Assembly: GCF_043197795.1 (NCBI RefSeq)
Contig: NZ_JBICTU010000004.1
Span: 288,770 to 352,769, forward strand
DNA from: Sphaerisporangium sp040649355
Lineage (GTDB): Bacteria; Actinomycetota; Actinomycetes; Streptosporangiales; Streptosporangiaceae
Reading direction: 5' to 3'
DNA length: 64,000 bases
Of this stretch, positions 9,142 through 16,978 are shown piece by piece. The position numbers and the translations under genes were made by a program. Numbering within the stretch: the stretch's first letter is position 1; each line of letters opens with the position of its first letter. The notes below the pieces were generated by a model. The model saw only the letters and a program-made list of their open reading frames with translations, did no database searches and was not told where the DNA came from.

Positions 9142-11007
9142 CTATCGCCGCGAGGCCATCGACGGACGGGACGGACGCGGCGCGGGCACGCCGTGGTCGG
9201 CGGGCTTGCCCGCCTGGGCCGGCACGGCCTCGGCCGCGACCTGCGAGGGCGCCACGGCCCCGGCCGGGGAGGTGCCGGGCACGGCGTCGAGCCGGGCCCG
9301 GGTGACGGCCGAGCGCACCGCCGACAGCGAGGCCGCCTCCACGTCGCGGTCGACGCCCGCGCCCCAGAACGTGCCTCCGCCGACCCGGCACTCGGCGTAG
9401 ACGACCGCGCACCCTTCGGCCTCCCGGCTCACGGCGGGGGGACACGCGGTGCGGTGCACGGCACGTACGTCCACGCCCCACCGCGCGAGCGCGCCCCGCA
9501 CCTCGCGGACCGAGTCCGACCGCGCGCCGCCGACGTCGAACCGCTCGCCGTCGATGTGGAGCTCGGCCGTCACGGGCTCGCCGGTGAAGACGAGCGGGAT
9601 GGGGAGCAGGGGGTACTCCACGTACCGCCGGTCGAAGATCCGCTTGACCCGGTCGGGGGTGATCTCCCCGCCCTCGGCGTCGGCGATCTCCTGGACCGCG
9701 CCGACGAAGTCGACCTGCAGCGGGCGCGGCAGGTTCATCCCGTGCCGCGCGCTCATGACGTACGCCACGCCGCCCTTGCCCGACTGGCTGTTGATCCGGA
9801 CCACCGCCTCGTACGTGCGGCCGACGTCCCGGGGGTCGAGCGGCAGGTACGGCATCTCCCAGGGGAGCTCTCCCACCCGGACCCCCGCCTCGCCCGCGGC
9901 CTTCTCCATGGCGTCGAAGCCCTTCTTGATCGCGTCCTGGTGCGAGCCCGAGAAGGAGGTGTAGACCAGGTCGCCGCCGTACGGGTGGCGGGGGTGGACC
10001 TGGATCTCGTTGCAGTACTCCACCGTGCGGCGGACCCCGTCGAGGTCGGAGAAGTCGATGCCCGGGTCGACGCCGTGGGTCAGCAGGTTGAGCCCGAGCG
10101 TGACCAGGCAGACGTTTCCGGCCCGCTCCCCGTTGCCGAACAGGCAGCCCTCGATGCGCTGTGCCCCGGCCAGCAGGGCCAGCTCCGACGACGCGACGCC
10201 CGTGCCGCGGTCGTTGTGGGGATGGATCGACAGGCAGACGTGCCGCCGCCGGGAGAGGCTGCGGTCCAGCCACTCGATCTGGTCGGCGAACACGTTGGGC
10301 AGCGAGCGCTCGACGGTCGTGGGGAAGTTGAGGATGATCTCGCGCCCGGGCCCCGGCCGCCAGACGTCCATCACGGCCTCGCAGACCTCCAGGGAGAAAT
10401 CGAGCTCCGTGTCGTTGAAGAGCTCGGGTGAATACTCGAAACCCAGGTCACACCCGCTCAGCAACTTGTCCGCATATTTCATGACCAGCCGGGTTCCCTG
10501 TACCGCGAGGTCCTTGCATTCGTCGCGGTTCATCCCGAACACCACGCGCCGGAACAGCGGCGAGGTGGCGTTGTACAGGTGGATCGTGGCGCGCGGGGCG
10601 CCTTCGAGGCTCTCCACCGTGCGCCTGATCAGCTCGTCACGCGCCTGCACCAGGACCGAGACGCGCACGTCGTCGGGGATCAGGTCGCGCTCGATCAGCC
10701 TGCGCACGAACGCGAAGTCGTCCTGGCTCGCCACCGGGAACCCGACCTCGATCTCCCGATACCCCATGCGCACAAGAAGGTCGAACATCGCCATCTTGCG
10801 GTCGGGGGTCATGGGGTTGGCCAGCGACTGGTTGCCGTCGCGCAGGTCGGTGGAGACCCAGCGCGGAGCCGAGGCGATGGTCCTGTCCGGCCAGAGGCGG
10901 CCGGGGAGGTCCACGGGCGTGGACGGGTGGTAGCGGGCGGCCGGAGGCCTGCCCGCCTTCGGGGCGTGCGCGGTGTCCGCCGCGCTCGGAATGCCGGGGG
11001 TCGTCAC
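9142..11007 (-). CDS. leuA: 2-isopropylmalate synthase, type 2, probable feedback-altered paralogue
   Basis: A 621-residue Claisen condensation enzyme joining acetyl-CoA and 2-oxoisovalerate, the first leucine-specific step. The catalytic TIM barrel is complete: STDLRDGNQS near residue 52, the metal-binding HPHNDRGTG near 265 and GNGERAGN just after. The C-terminal regulatory domain is present but altered: where most actinobacterial LeuA proteins carry a DYxEHALG-type leucine-binding loop, this has VHRTACPP and a short insertion (about residues 510-545). A low-complexity Ala/Pro tail of about 35 residues ends the protein. GTG start with AAGGGA eight bases upstream. It lies 94 bp downstream of a transthyretin-like gene and among pathway-type regulators, so a specialised role is as likely as housekeeping. 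Confidence 0.9.
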   Translation of the reverse strand: MTTPGIPSAADTAHAPKAGRPPAARYHPSTPVDLPGRLWPDRTIASAPRWVSTDLRDGNQSLANPMTPDRKMAMFDLLVRMGYREIEVGFPVASQDDFAFVRRLIERDLIPDDVRVSVLVQARDELIRRTVESLEGAPRATIHLYNATSPLFRRVVFGMNRDECKDLAVQGTRLVMKYADKLLSGCDLGFEYSPELFNDTELDFSLEVCEAVMDVWRPGPGREIILNFPTTVERSLPNVFADQIEWLDRSLSRRRHVCLSIHPHNDRGTGVASSELALLAGAQRIEGCLFGNGERAGNVCLVTLGLNLLTHGVDPGIDFSDLDGVRRTVEYCNEIQVHPRHPYGGDLVYTSFSGSHQDAIKKGFDAMEKAAGEAGVRVGELPWEMPYLPLDPRDVGRTYEAVVRINSQSGKGGVAYVMSARHGMNLPRPLQVDFVGAVQEIADAEGGEITPDRVKRIFDRRYVEYPLLPIPLVFTGEPVTAELHIDGERFDVGGARSDSVREVRGALARWGVDVRAVHRTACPPAVSREAEGCAVVYAECRVGGGTFWGAGVDRDVEAASLSAVRSAVTRARLDAVPGTSPAGAVAPSQVAAEAVPAQAGKPADHGVPAPRPSRPSMASRR

Positions 11008-11101
11008 TGTCGGATTCCCTTCTCCGCCTGGACCACCCCGGGCGCCGCGCCTCGCTCGGGACGACGGAGGCCGGGACGGGCCACAGCTCGAATACCGTCG
11101 A

Positions 11102-11437
11102 TCACGCGATCCTGAAATGAGTGGAATACGAATACGGGGAAAGCATCACCTGAATCTGGTAGGCGTCGGTCTCATCCTGCATTCGGAAAGTCACGATTAT
11201 CTCCGGATAGGCCGCACTCAGCCCCAGGCCGACGAAGTAGTAGTCGCTGTCGAACCTGATGCGATAAAGACCGCGGTCGAGTTTCTTGTCTCGCCATTCG
11301 CATATCCGGCCCTCGCTGTCGGTCTCCGCGTCGGCCAGATCCTGCCAGCCGCCGTGGGCGTCCCGCTCCAGGCGCGCACGCACGCCGGCGGCCGAGCGGC
11401 CGTAAACGCCGTCCAACGCTTGCGCAGTAATACTCAT
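11102..11437 (-). CDS. Transthyretin/5-hydroxyisourate hydrolase-fold protein, catalytic residues lost
   Basis: A 111-residue protein, the normal length for the HIU hydrolase/transthyretin family. The N-terminal LDG-YGR-AAGV pattern and the C-terminal LSPYSYST block are clear family marks. True HIU hydrolases use His in a THVLD-like motif, an Arg, His in a YHxPLLLSPY-like motif and a terminal YRGS. Here the first His is Gln6, Arg44 is kept, the second His is Gln94, and the tail reads STHFRIA with no YRGS. Hydrolysis of hydroxyisourate is therefore unlikely. ATG chosen with AGGTG eight bases upstream, which removes a spurious Arg-rich extension. It sits upstream of leuA on the same strand, and no urate genes are nearby. 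Role unknown. Confidence 0.75.
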   Translation of the reverse strand: MSITAQALDGVYGRSAAGVRARLERDAHGGWQDLADAETDSEGRICEWRDKKLDRGLYRIRFDSDYYFVGLGLSAAYPEIIVTFRMQDETDAYQIQVMLSPYSYSTHFRIA

Positions 11438-12563
11438 GTCAAGAACACCTATCTGCCGGCCCGCCAAGACGGACAGCTCCAAGCGCCATCGCGGCCGGCG
11501 CGCCGGTCGCCGGCGCCGTCCGCGCGACGCGCGCGCGAGCAGCCCGGCGAAGAGGTCGTCCACCCGGCCCGCCGTCCCCGGCCCGACGCGCATGCGTATC
11601 CGGGGGCAGGAAGATGCCGGTGGCACCGGCCAGTCCCGGCCTGCGCGTCAGAGTGCCGCAGGCCGCTATCGGTTCACTTTCGCCCGGCTATTCACGGCTA
11701 TCACTCGACGCCGCCCCGGGACATCCCGCCGCAGGTCACACCGCTTTCGCACCCCTCCCGGCACCCCGGCGAAGACCCCCATCCGACAATCTGGGCGAAA
11801 CATGAGAAATCGCCGATATGCGTCGTGACCTGGACAGATGCCAGGCGAGAAGAGATCCGATAAGAACCGAATGGTGGCGCTTTCTACGTTGACGGTGTTC
11901 CAGCCGATCGGCTGACAAACACTCCACTGCGACACCACGAAGAGGTCAGCGAAATGAGCGCTCACAACTGCCGCCGGGGCTCCCTATCCGCCTCCATCGC
12001 CGGCGCCGGAGCCTTTCCCGCAGCGGTCACGGCCCGCGCGGGGTTCCCCTCGCTCACGGCGTCCCCATCAGGCACAAAAGCGTCCCGGCCCACGCTGAGG
12101 GCCGCCGGCGGCAACACTCCCTGGGGCTGAGCCGTCCGGAGCCACGTCGCGGCTCCCGTGTCCGCATCCGGCCTCGCCGGACCACTTCTCCCACACGTCA
12201 CCTGGTTTACCAGAGCCCCTGACAAGCTCCCCGAAAACTACCCTATACCGGGACATATCACAGTTCGGATCCCGACCCAGCACCCTCAGATGGTTGCACG
12301 CGCAAATAAGTATGCGGATTCAGAAATTATTCGCACACTCTCTATAGATCCGAACCTCGTATAGTAGTACGATCCAGACATAAGTGACATCGCCATATGT
12401 GACCAGCTCGCGCCCGACAGTATCTGCGCACAGTGTCACGGACGGCCAATGCCGATGTTTACTACGGGGTGGATCTCCTGGACCACGCACCTGGTACCTC
12501 TCGCATCGGAGGGTGAGCGAACTTCCGGAACGGGCCGCGAGCTTTTCATGCGAGGAGATGCAG
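11438..12563. other. 1.1-kb intergenic region with one candidate small gene
   Basis: Between the divergent transthyretin-like gene and the second SARP regulator there is no conventional gene. The only open frame with an upstream ribosome-site-like sequence is the 58-codon frame listed separately. The stretch 12290-12400 is distinctly AT-rich for this genome and includes TATAGT at 12360-12365, a possible -10 element for the SARP gene without a clear -35 partner. Other frames here have poor codon character. Confidence 0.5.
11954..12130 (+). CDS. Possible small peptide gene, 58 residues
   Basis: An ATG-initiated 58-codon frame preceded by GAGG eight bases upstream. Third-position GC is about 80% by my count, somewhat below the neighbouring genes but in the coding range. 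The product begins MSAHNCRRGS, has an Ala/Gly/Pro-rich middle that is only weakly hydrophobic, and ends GGNTPWG. It could be a small secreted or precursor peptide, or simply an open frame in GC-rich DNA. No recognised homology. The nearest peptide-processing-like genes are absent; neighbours are a transthyretin-like protein, leuA and a SARP regulator. Confidence 0.3.
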   Translation: MSAHNCRRGSLSASIAGAGAFPAAVTARAGFPSLTASPSGTKASRPTLRAAGGNTPWG

Positions 12564-15500
12564 GTGGAATTCGGGATTCTGGGAGCTCTCGAAGCGACCG
12601 AGGGCGATCGCCGGCTGGATCTCGGGGGAATCCGACAGCAGATCGTGCTCGCGGTCCTCCTGCTCGACGTGAACCGGGTCGTCACCATCGGCCGGCTCAT
12701 GGAGGCCATCTACGGCGACGAGCCCCCCACCACGGCCCGCGCCCAGGTGCAGATCTGCATCTCGTCCCTCCGCCGCCTGTTCGCCGCCCACGGCAACCCG
12801 GACATCATCTCCACCCAGTCGCTCGGATACGCGATCCGGGTCGCCGCCGACCAGATCGACGCCCAGCGCTTCGAGAGCCTGACCCTGCGGGCCCGGCACG
12901 CCCGCGAGGCCCGCAACGTCAACGAGGCGATCAAGCACTACCGCGAGGCGCTGTCGCTGTGGCGCGGGCCCGCCCTCGACGGAATCGACAGCAGGCTCGT
13001 GCAGTCGGCGGCGAGCAGGCTCACCGAGAACCGCGTCACCGCCAACGAGGACTGCATCCAGCTGGAGCTGGACCTCGGCCGGCACCACGAGCTGGTCGGC
13101 GAGCTGACCGAGCTCACCGACGAGTACCCCCTGCGTGAACGGCTTCGCGGCCAGCTGATGACGGCGCTGTACCGATCGGGACGGCAGGCCGAGGCGTTGC
13201 AGGTCTACCGCAACGCCCGCCGCACGATGATCGAGGAACTGGGCATCGAGCCCAACGAGCGGCTGCAGCAGCTCGAACACGCGATCCTCACCTCCGACGA
13301 GAGCCTCGACCCGCCCGCGCCCCCGGTGCCGGAGAAGGTGGAGATCCAGCCGGCCCCGACGGTCCCCGGCATCCCGGGAATGCTGCCGACCGACATCGCC
13401 GACTTCACCGGCCGCGCCAAGCAGATCGAGGACATCCGGCAGCGGCTGATGCTCGCCACCGAGGACCGCTCGCGGTTCGCCGTGCCCATCATCGTGATCG
13501 TCGGCAAGCCCGGCGTCGGCAAGACCACCGTCGCGATCCACGCCTCCCACAGTGTGGGCGAGCGCTTTCCCTACGGCCAGCTCTTCGCCGACCTGCACGG
13601 CGCCGCGTCCCGCCCCACCAGCCCCATGCAGGTGCTGGAGCGGTTCCTGCGCGTGCTCGGCGTGTCCGGCACCGCGATACCCGACGGCCTTGAGGAACGA
13701 GCCGAGATGTACCGCGCGATGCTCGCCGACCGCAGGATGCTGATCGTCCTCGACGACGCGGGCAGCGAGAGCCAGGTGCTCCCCCTGCTCCCCGGAAACC
13801 CGTCCTCTGCGGTCATCATCACGAGCCGCAGCCGCCTCGCGGGGCTGGCGGGCGCCGTCCACGTGGACGTGGGGACCTTCGACTCCGACCAGTCGGTGAA
13901 CCTGCTCTCCCGCATCGCCGGGATCGAGCGGGTGCAGTCGGAGATCGAGGCCGCCGAGGCCCTGTCCGAGCTGTGCGGCCACCTGCCGCTCGCGCTCCGC
14001 ATCGCCGGGGCGCGCCTGTCGGCCCGTCCCCACTGGAGCATCGAGCAGCTCGTCAGCCGCCTGGAGGACGAGACCCGCAGGCTCGACGAGCTCAAGCACG
14101 GCGAGATGGGGATCCGCGCCAGCATCTCCCTGACCTACGACAGCGTCGGTGAGGACGCCCGGCGGCTGTTCCGCCGCCTGACGATCCTGGACGCCCAGAT
14201 CTTCTCCGCCTGGGTCAGCGCGGCCCTGCTCGACCAGCCCCTGGTCACCGCGCAGGACCTGCTCGACGACCTGGCGGACGCGCAGCTCATCGAGACCACG
14301 GGCGTCGGGTACGGCGTGCACAGCCAGTACCGCTTCCACGACCTCATCCGCGTGTTCGCCCGGGAGCGCCTGGCGGCCGAGGAGACCGCCGGCGAGCGCA
14401 ACGCGGCCCTGGCGCGCGTCCTCGGCGGGCTGCTGTTCCTCGCCGAGGCGGCGCACCGCCGGGAGTACGGCGGAGACTACGTCCAGATCCACAGCCAGGC
14501 CCCCAGGTGGCCGCTTCCGGCCAAGCTGGTCGACCAGTTGGTCGCCTCACCCCTCCAGTGGTACGAGCGCGAGCGCTCCATGCTCGTGTCCGGCATACGC
14601 CAGGCGGCGCAGGCCGGGTTCGTCGACCTGTGCTGGGACCTGGCGATCAGCTCGGTGACGCTCTTCGAGTCGCGCGTGTACCTCGACGACTGGCGCGAGA
14701 CCCACCAGATCGCGCTGACGGCCACCCGGCAGGCGCAGGACAGGTGCGGTCAGGCGGCGATGCTCTACTCCCGGGGCTCGCTCTACATCACCGAGCAGCG
14801 GTTCGGCGACGCGCGCTGCGACTTCGAGGCGGCGGTCCAGCTGTTCGAGGAGGTCGGTGACAGCCAGGGGACGGCCCTGGTCATCCGCAACATCGGGTTC
14901 CTCGACCGGCTGAGCGGGAGGTTCGCCGACGCCGAGGCCCACTACAGGCGGGCTCTGGAGATCTTCCGCAGCAACGGGGACCAGGTCGCCTCGGCGTACG
15001 TGCTGCACAACCTGGCCCAGCTCCGCCTGGAGTTCGACGACCTGCCCGGCGCGCAGCGCCTGCTCTCAGAGGCACTGGAGCTGAGCCGCCGGAGCGGCAG
15101 CAGGAGGGTCGAGGCGCAGGTGCTGCACCGCATCGGCCACACCTACCTCCAGTCGGACCAGCCGGCGCTGGCGGTGGAGGTGTTCGAGGAGGCGCTCAAC
15201 GTGGTGCGCAACATCGGCGACCCCACCGGAGAGGCGTACGCCCTGCACGGGCTCGGCGTCGCCCGGCTCCGGCGACGGGAGCTCCCCGAGGCCGAGAGCG
15301 CGCTGCAACGCTCGCTGATGCTGGCGAGCACCTCCAGCGAGCACCTCGTGGAGGCACGGGTCCAGCTCGGCCTCGGTGAGCTGGCCAAGACCCGGGACGA
15401 CGCGCCCCAGGCGGTCATCCATCTGGAGCAGGCGCTCACCTTGTTCAGGCAGATGCACATGCCGCTCCAGGAGGCCAGGACGCTGATCAGGCTGGGCGAC

Positions 15501-15647
15501 GCGCAACAGGCGGCGGGCGACGGCGAGGCGGCGCAGGACTCGCTGACCCAGGCGCTCGCGCTGACCGACAAGATGGACGCCCCGGTCGCGCAGCAGATGC
15601 GCGAGCACCTCACCCAGCGGCTCGCCGAGCAGAGCCTCAAGGACTGA
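12564..15647 (+). CDS. SARP-type STAND transcriptional regulator (AfsR-like)
   Basis: A regulator of about 1027 residues. A winged helix (VEFGILGALEATEGDRRLDL onward) is followed by a bacterial transcriptional activator domain ending near residue 245, an NB-ARC-type NTPase with the P-loop GKPGVGKTT near residues 314-322 and DDAG as the Walker B region, then about ten TPR repeats to the C-terminus. The GTG at 12564 is preferred because GAGGAG lies six bases upstream and members of this family normally begin at this strand; an in-frame ATG at 12558 directly abuts the ribosome site. It converges on a LacI gene and shares a terminator hairpin with it. Target genes unknown; leuA and the transthyretin-like gene are the nearest candidates. 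Confidence 0.9.
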   Translation: MEFGILGALEATEGDRRLDLGGIRQQIVLAVLLLDVNRVVTIGRLMEAIYGDEPPTTARAQVQICISSLRRLFAAHGNPDIISTQSLGYAIRVAADQIDAQRFESLTLRARHAREARNVNEAIKHYREALSLWRGPALDGIDSRLVQSAASRLTENRVTANEDCIQLELDLGRHHELVGELTELTDEYPLRERLRGQLMTALYRSGRQAEALQVYRNARRTMIEELGIEPNERLQQLEHAILTSDESLDPPAPPVPEKVEIQPAPTVPGIPGMLPTDIADFTGRAKQIEDIRQRLMLATEDRSRFAVPIIVIVGKPGVGKTTVAIHASHSVGERFPYGQLFADLHGAASRPTSPMQVLERFLRVLGVSGTAIPDGLEERAEMYRAMLADRRMLIVLDDAGSESQVLPLLPGNPSSAVIITSRSRLAGLAGAVHVDVGTFDSDQSVNLLSRIAGIERVQSEIEAAEALSELCGHLPLALRIAGARLSARPHWSIEQLVSRLEDETRRLDELKHGEMGIRASISLTYDSVGEDARRLFRRLTILDAQIFSAWVSAALLDQPLVTAQDLLDDLADAQLIETTGVGYGVHSQYRFHDLIRVFARERLAAEETAGERNAALARVLGGLLFLAEAAHRREYGGDYVQIHSQAPRWPLPAKLVDQLVASPLQWYERERSMLVSGIRQAAQAGFVDLCWDLAISSVTLFESRVYLDDWRETHQIALTATRQAQDRCGQAAMLYSRGSLYITEQRFGDARCDFEAAVQLFEEVGDSQGTALVIRNIGFLDRLSGRFADAEAHYRRALEIFRSNGDQVASAYVLHNLAQLRLEFDDLPGAQRLLSEALELSRRSGSRRVEAQVLHRIGHTYLQSDQPALAVEVFEEALNVVRNIGDPTGEAYALHGLGVARLRRRELPEAESALQRSLMLASTSSEHLVEARVQLGLGELAKTRDDAPQAVIHLEQALTLFRQMHMPLQEARTLIRLGDAQQAAGDGEAAQDSLTQALALTDKMDAPVAQQMREHLTQRLAEQSLKD

Positions 15648-15669
15648 GGGCCCCGCCACCGGCCCTCAG
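15644..15669. terminator. Shared bidirectional hairpin containing both stop codons
   Basis: CTGAGGGCC (15644-15652) pairs perfectly with GGCCCTCAG (15661-15669) around an 8-base loop. The SARP stop codon lies in the left arm and the LacI stop codon in the right arm, so one 9-bp stem serves both convergent genes. Confidence 0.6.
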
Positions 15670-16700
15670 GCCGCCAGCGCCCGTACCTTGGCCGGCGCGG
15701 TGGAGCCGCGGACGACGAGCTCGGGCTCGAAGAGCAGCTCCTCGGCGGCCGGCGGAGCCCCCTCGATCTGGTTGACCAGCAGGGTCACCGCGGCGCGGCC
15801 GATCGCCTCGATGGGCTGGCGCACCGTGGTCAGCGGCGGGTTGGTGCAGTTCATGAAGGAGGAGTCGTCGAAGCCGACGACGGAGACGTCCTGCGGCACC
15901 GACAGGCCGAGGCGGCGCACCGCGCGGATCGCGCCGAGGGCCAGGGGGTCGCTCGCGCAGATGATGCCGGTGACGCCCTCGCGGACGAGCCGCGTGGCCA
16001 CGGCCTGGCCGCCTTCGAGGGAGAACAGGCTGCGCTCGACGGCGCCAGGGCCGATCTCCAGCCCCGCGCGCCGCGCCGCCAGGGTGAACGCCTTGAGCTT
16101 GCGCCGCGAGGGGACGTGGTCCTCCGGGCCGAGCACCAGGCCGACGCGCTCGTGGCCGAGCGAGATCAGGTGGCTGAACGCCTGCTCCACCGCGACCGCG
16201 TCATCGGTCGACACGCGCGGGAAGTCGAGGCTGCCGGCCGCGGCGTTGACCAGGACGACGGGCAGCCCCAGCCCGAGGAGCCGGTGGTAGTGCTCGTGGG
16301 GCGCGTCGGCCTCGGCGTAGTGCCCGCCGGCGAAGACCACCCCGGAGACCTGCTGCTCCAGCAGCATCTCGACGTAGTCGGCCTCGGAGAGCCCTCCGGC
16401 CGTGCGCGTGCACAGCACGGGGGTGAAGCCGCGCTGCGCGAGGGCGCCTCCGACCACCTCCGCGAGGGCGGGGAAGATCGGGTTGCCGAGATCGGGCAGC
16501 ACGAGGCCGACCAGCCGGGCGCGCTCGCCTCTCAGCTGCGTCGGCCGCTCGTATCCCAGCACGTCCAGCGCGGTCAGCACGGCCGCGCGGGTGGAGTCGG
16601 ACACCCCGGGCTTGCCGTTCAGCACCCGGCTGACCGTGGCCTCGCTGACCCCGACCTTCTTAGCAACTTCCGCAAGTCGACGCGTCACGCCCGCAAGCAT
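15666..16700 (-). CDS. LacI family transcriptional repressor
   Basis: A 344-residue LacI/GalR regulator. The N-terminal helix-turn-helix and hinge are clear (RRLAEVAKKVGVSEATVSRV then NGKPGVS), followed by a periplasmic-binding-protein-like effector domain (VLPDLGNPIF, VGFDDSS, TTVRQP). The effector is probably a sugar, but which one cannot be read from sequence. The ATG at 16700 (or GTG at 16688) is preferred over the longer frame because it puts the HTH at the usual position. A perfect 8-3-8 inverted repeat lies 30-48 bp upstream and may be an autoregulatory operator. No sugar operon adjoins it, but the GH99 region at 53 kb carries an AAGCGCTT-type palindrome. Confidence 0.9.
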   Translation of the reverse strand: MLAGVTRRLAEVAKKVGVSEATVSRVLNGKPGVSDSTRAAVLTALDVLGYERPTQLRGERARLVGLVLPDLGNPIFPALAEVVGGALAQRGFTPVLCTRTAGGLSEADYVEMLLEQQVSGVVFAGGHYAEADAPHEHYHRLLGLGLPVVLVNAAAGSLDFPRVSTDDAVAVEQAFSHLISLGHERVGLVLGPEDHVPSRRKLKAFTLAARRAGLEIGPGAVERSLFSLEGGQAVATRLVREGVTGIICASDPLALGAIRAVRRLGLSVPQDVSVVGFDDSSFMNCTNPPLTTVRQPIEAIGRAAVTLLVNQIEGAPPAAEELLFEPELVVRGSTAPAKVRALAA

Positions 16701-16729
16701 ACGGCAAAAAGCGACGCAAGCCGCTGACA

Positions 16730-16748
16730 CCATAGCCATCGGCTATGG
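16730..16748. promoter_or_regulatory. Inverted repeat upstream of LacI gene
   Basis: CCATAGCC (16730-16737), spacer ATC, GGCTATGG (16741-16748): a perfect 8-3-8 dyad beginning 30 bp before the LacI start codon. Its position suits an autoregulatory operator, although it lacks the CG-centred core usual for LacI-family sites. Confidence 0.45.
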
Positions 16749-16779
16749 GAAGGCCGGTCGCGCCCCGCTGGAGAGCCCC

Positions 16780-16799
16780 GGCCGGGAGATCTCCCGGCC
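16780..16799. repeat. Perfect 20-bp palindrome, possible terminator or operator
   Basis: GGCCGGGAGATCTCCCGGCC is its own reverse complement. It sits in the 278-bp gap between the end of the GAF-PucR gene (16979) and the LacI start. As RNA it would form a short-looped hairpin that could terminate the upstream operon; as DNA it could be a second operator for the LacI gene. Confidence 0.4.
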
Positions 16800-16978
16800 T
16801 CCGCGCATCACCACAGCTAGAGACCGAACAAAGCTCCGCGGGAGCGGAACACCCGCCGCCATAAGGCATCCGCGCCATGCCGGACCCGTCCGGCCGGAGC
16901 AACCGGTGGATGGTTAACACTCCGGCAATATTGCGCAATCTCGTCGACTTATTGCGACAGCGATACGTGAGATGCGTC

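Noticed and set aside
12068..12283. Minus-strand 71-codon frame in the intergenic gap
   Set aside because: No ribosome site, poor codon character and no recognisable motifs; overlaps the promoter side of the SARP gene.
12546..14492. Minus-strand frame of about 650 codons inside the second SARP regulator
   Set aside because: Shadow of the SARP gene; no motif or ribosome site.
1..16700. Polyketide, peptide synthetase or terpene cluster suggested by the many regulators
   Set aside because: No carrier-protein, condensation, ketosynthase or cyclase sequence was found in any frame.
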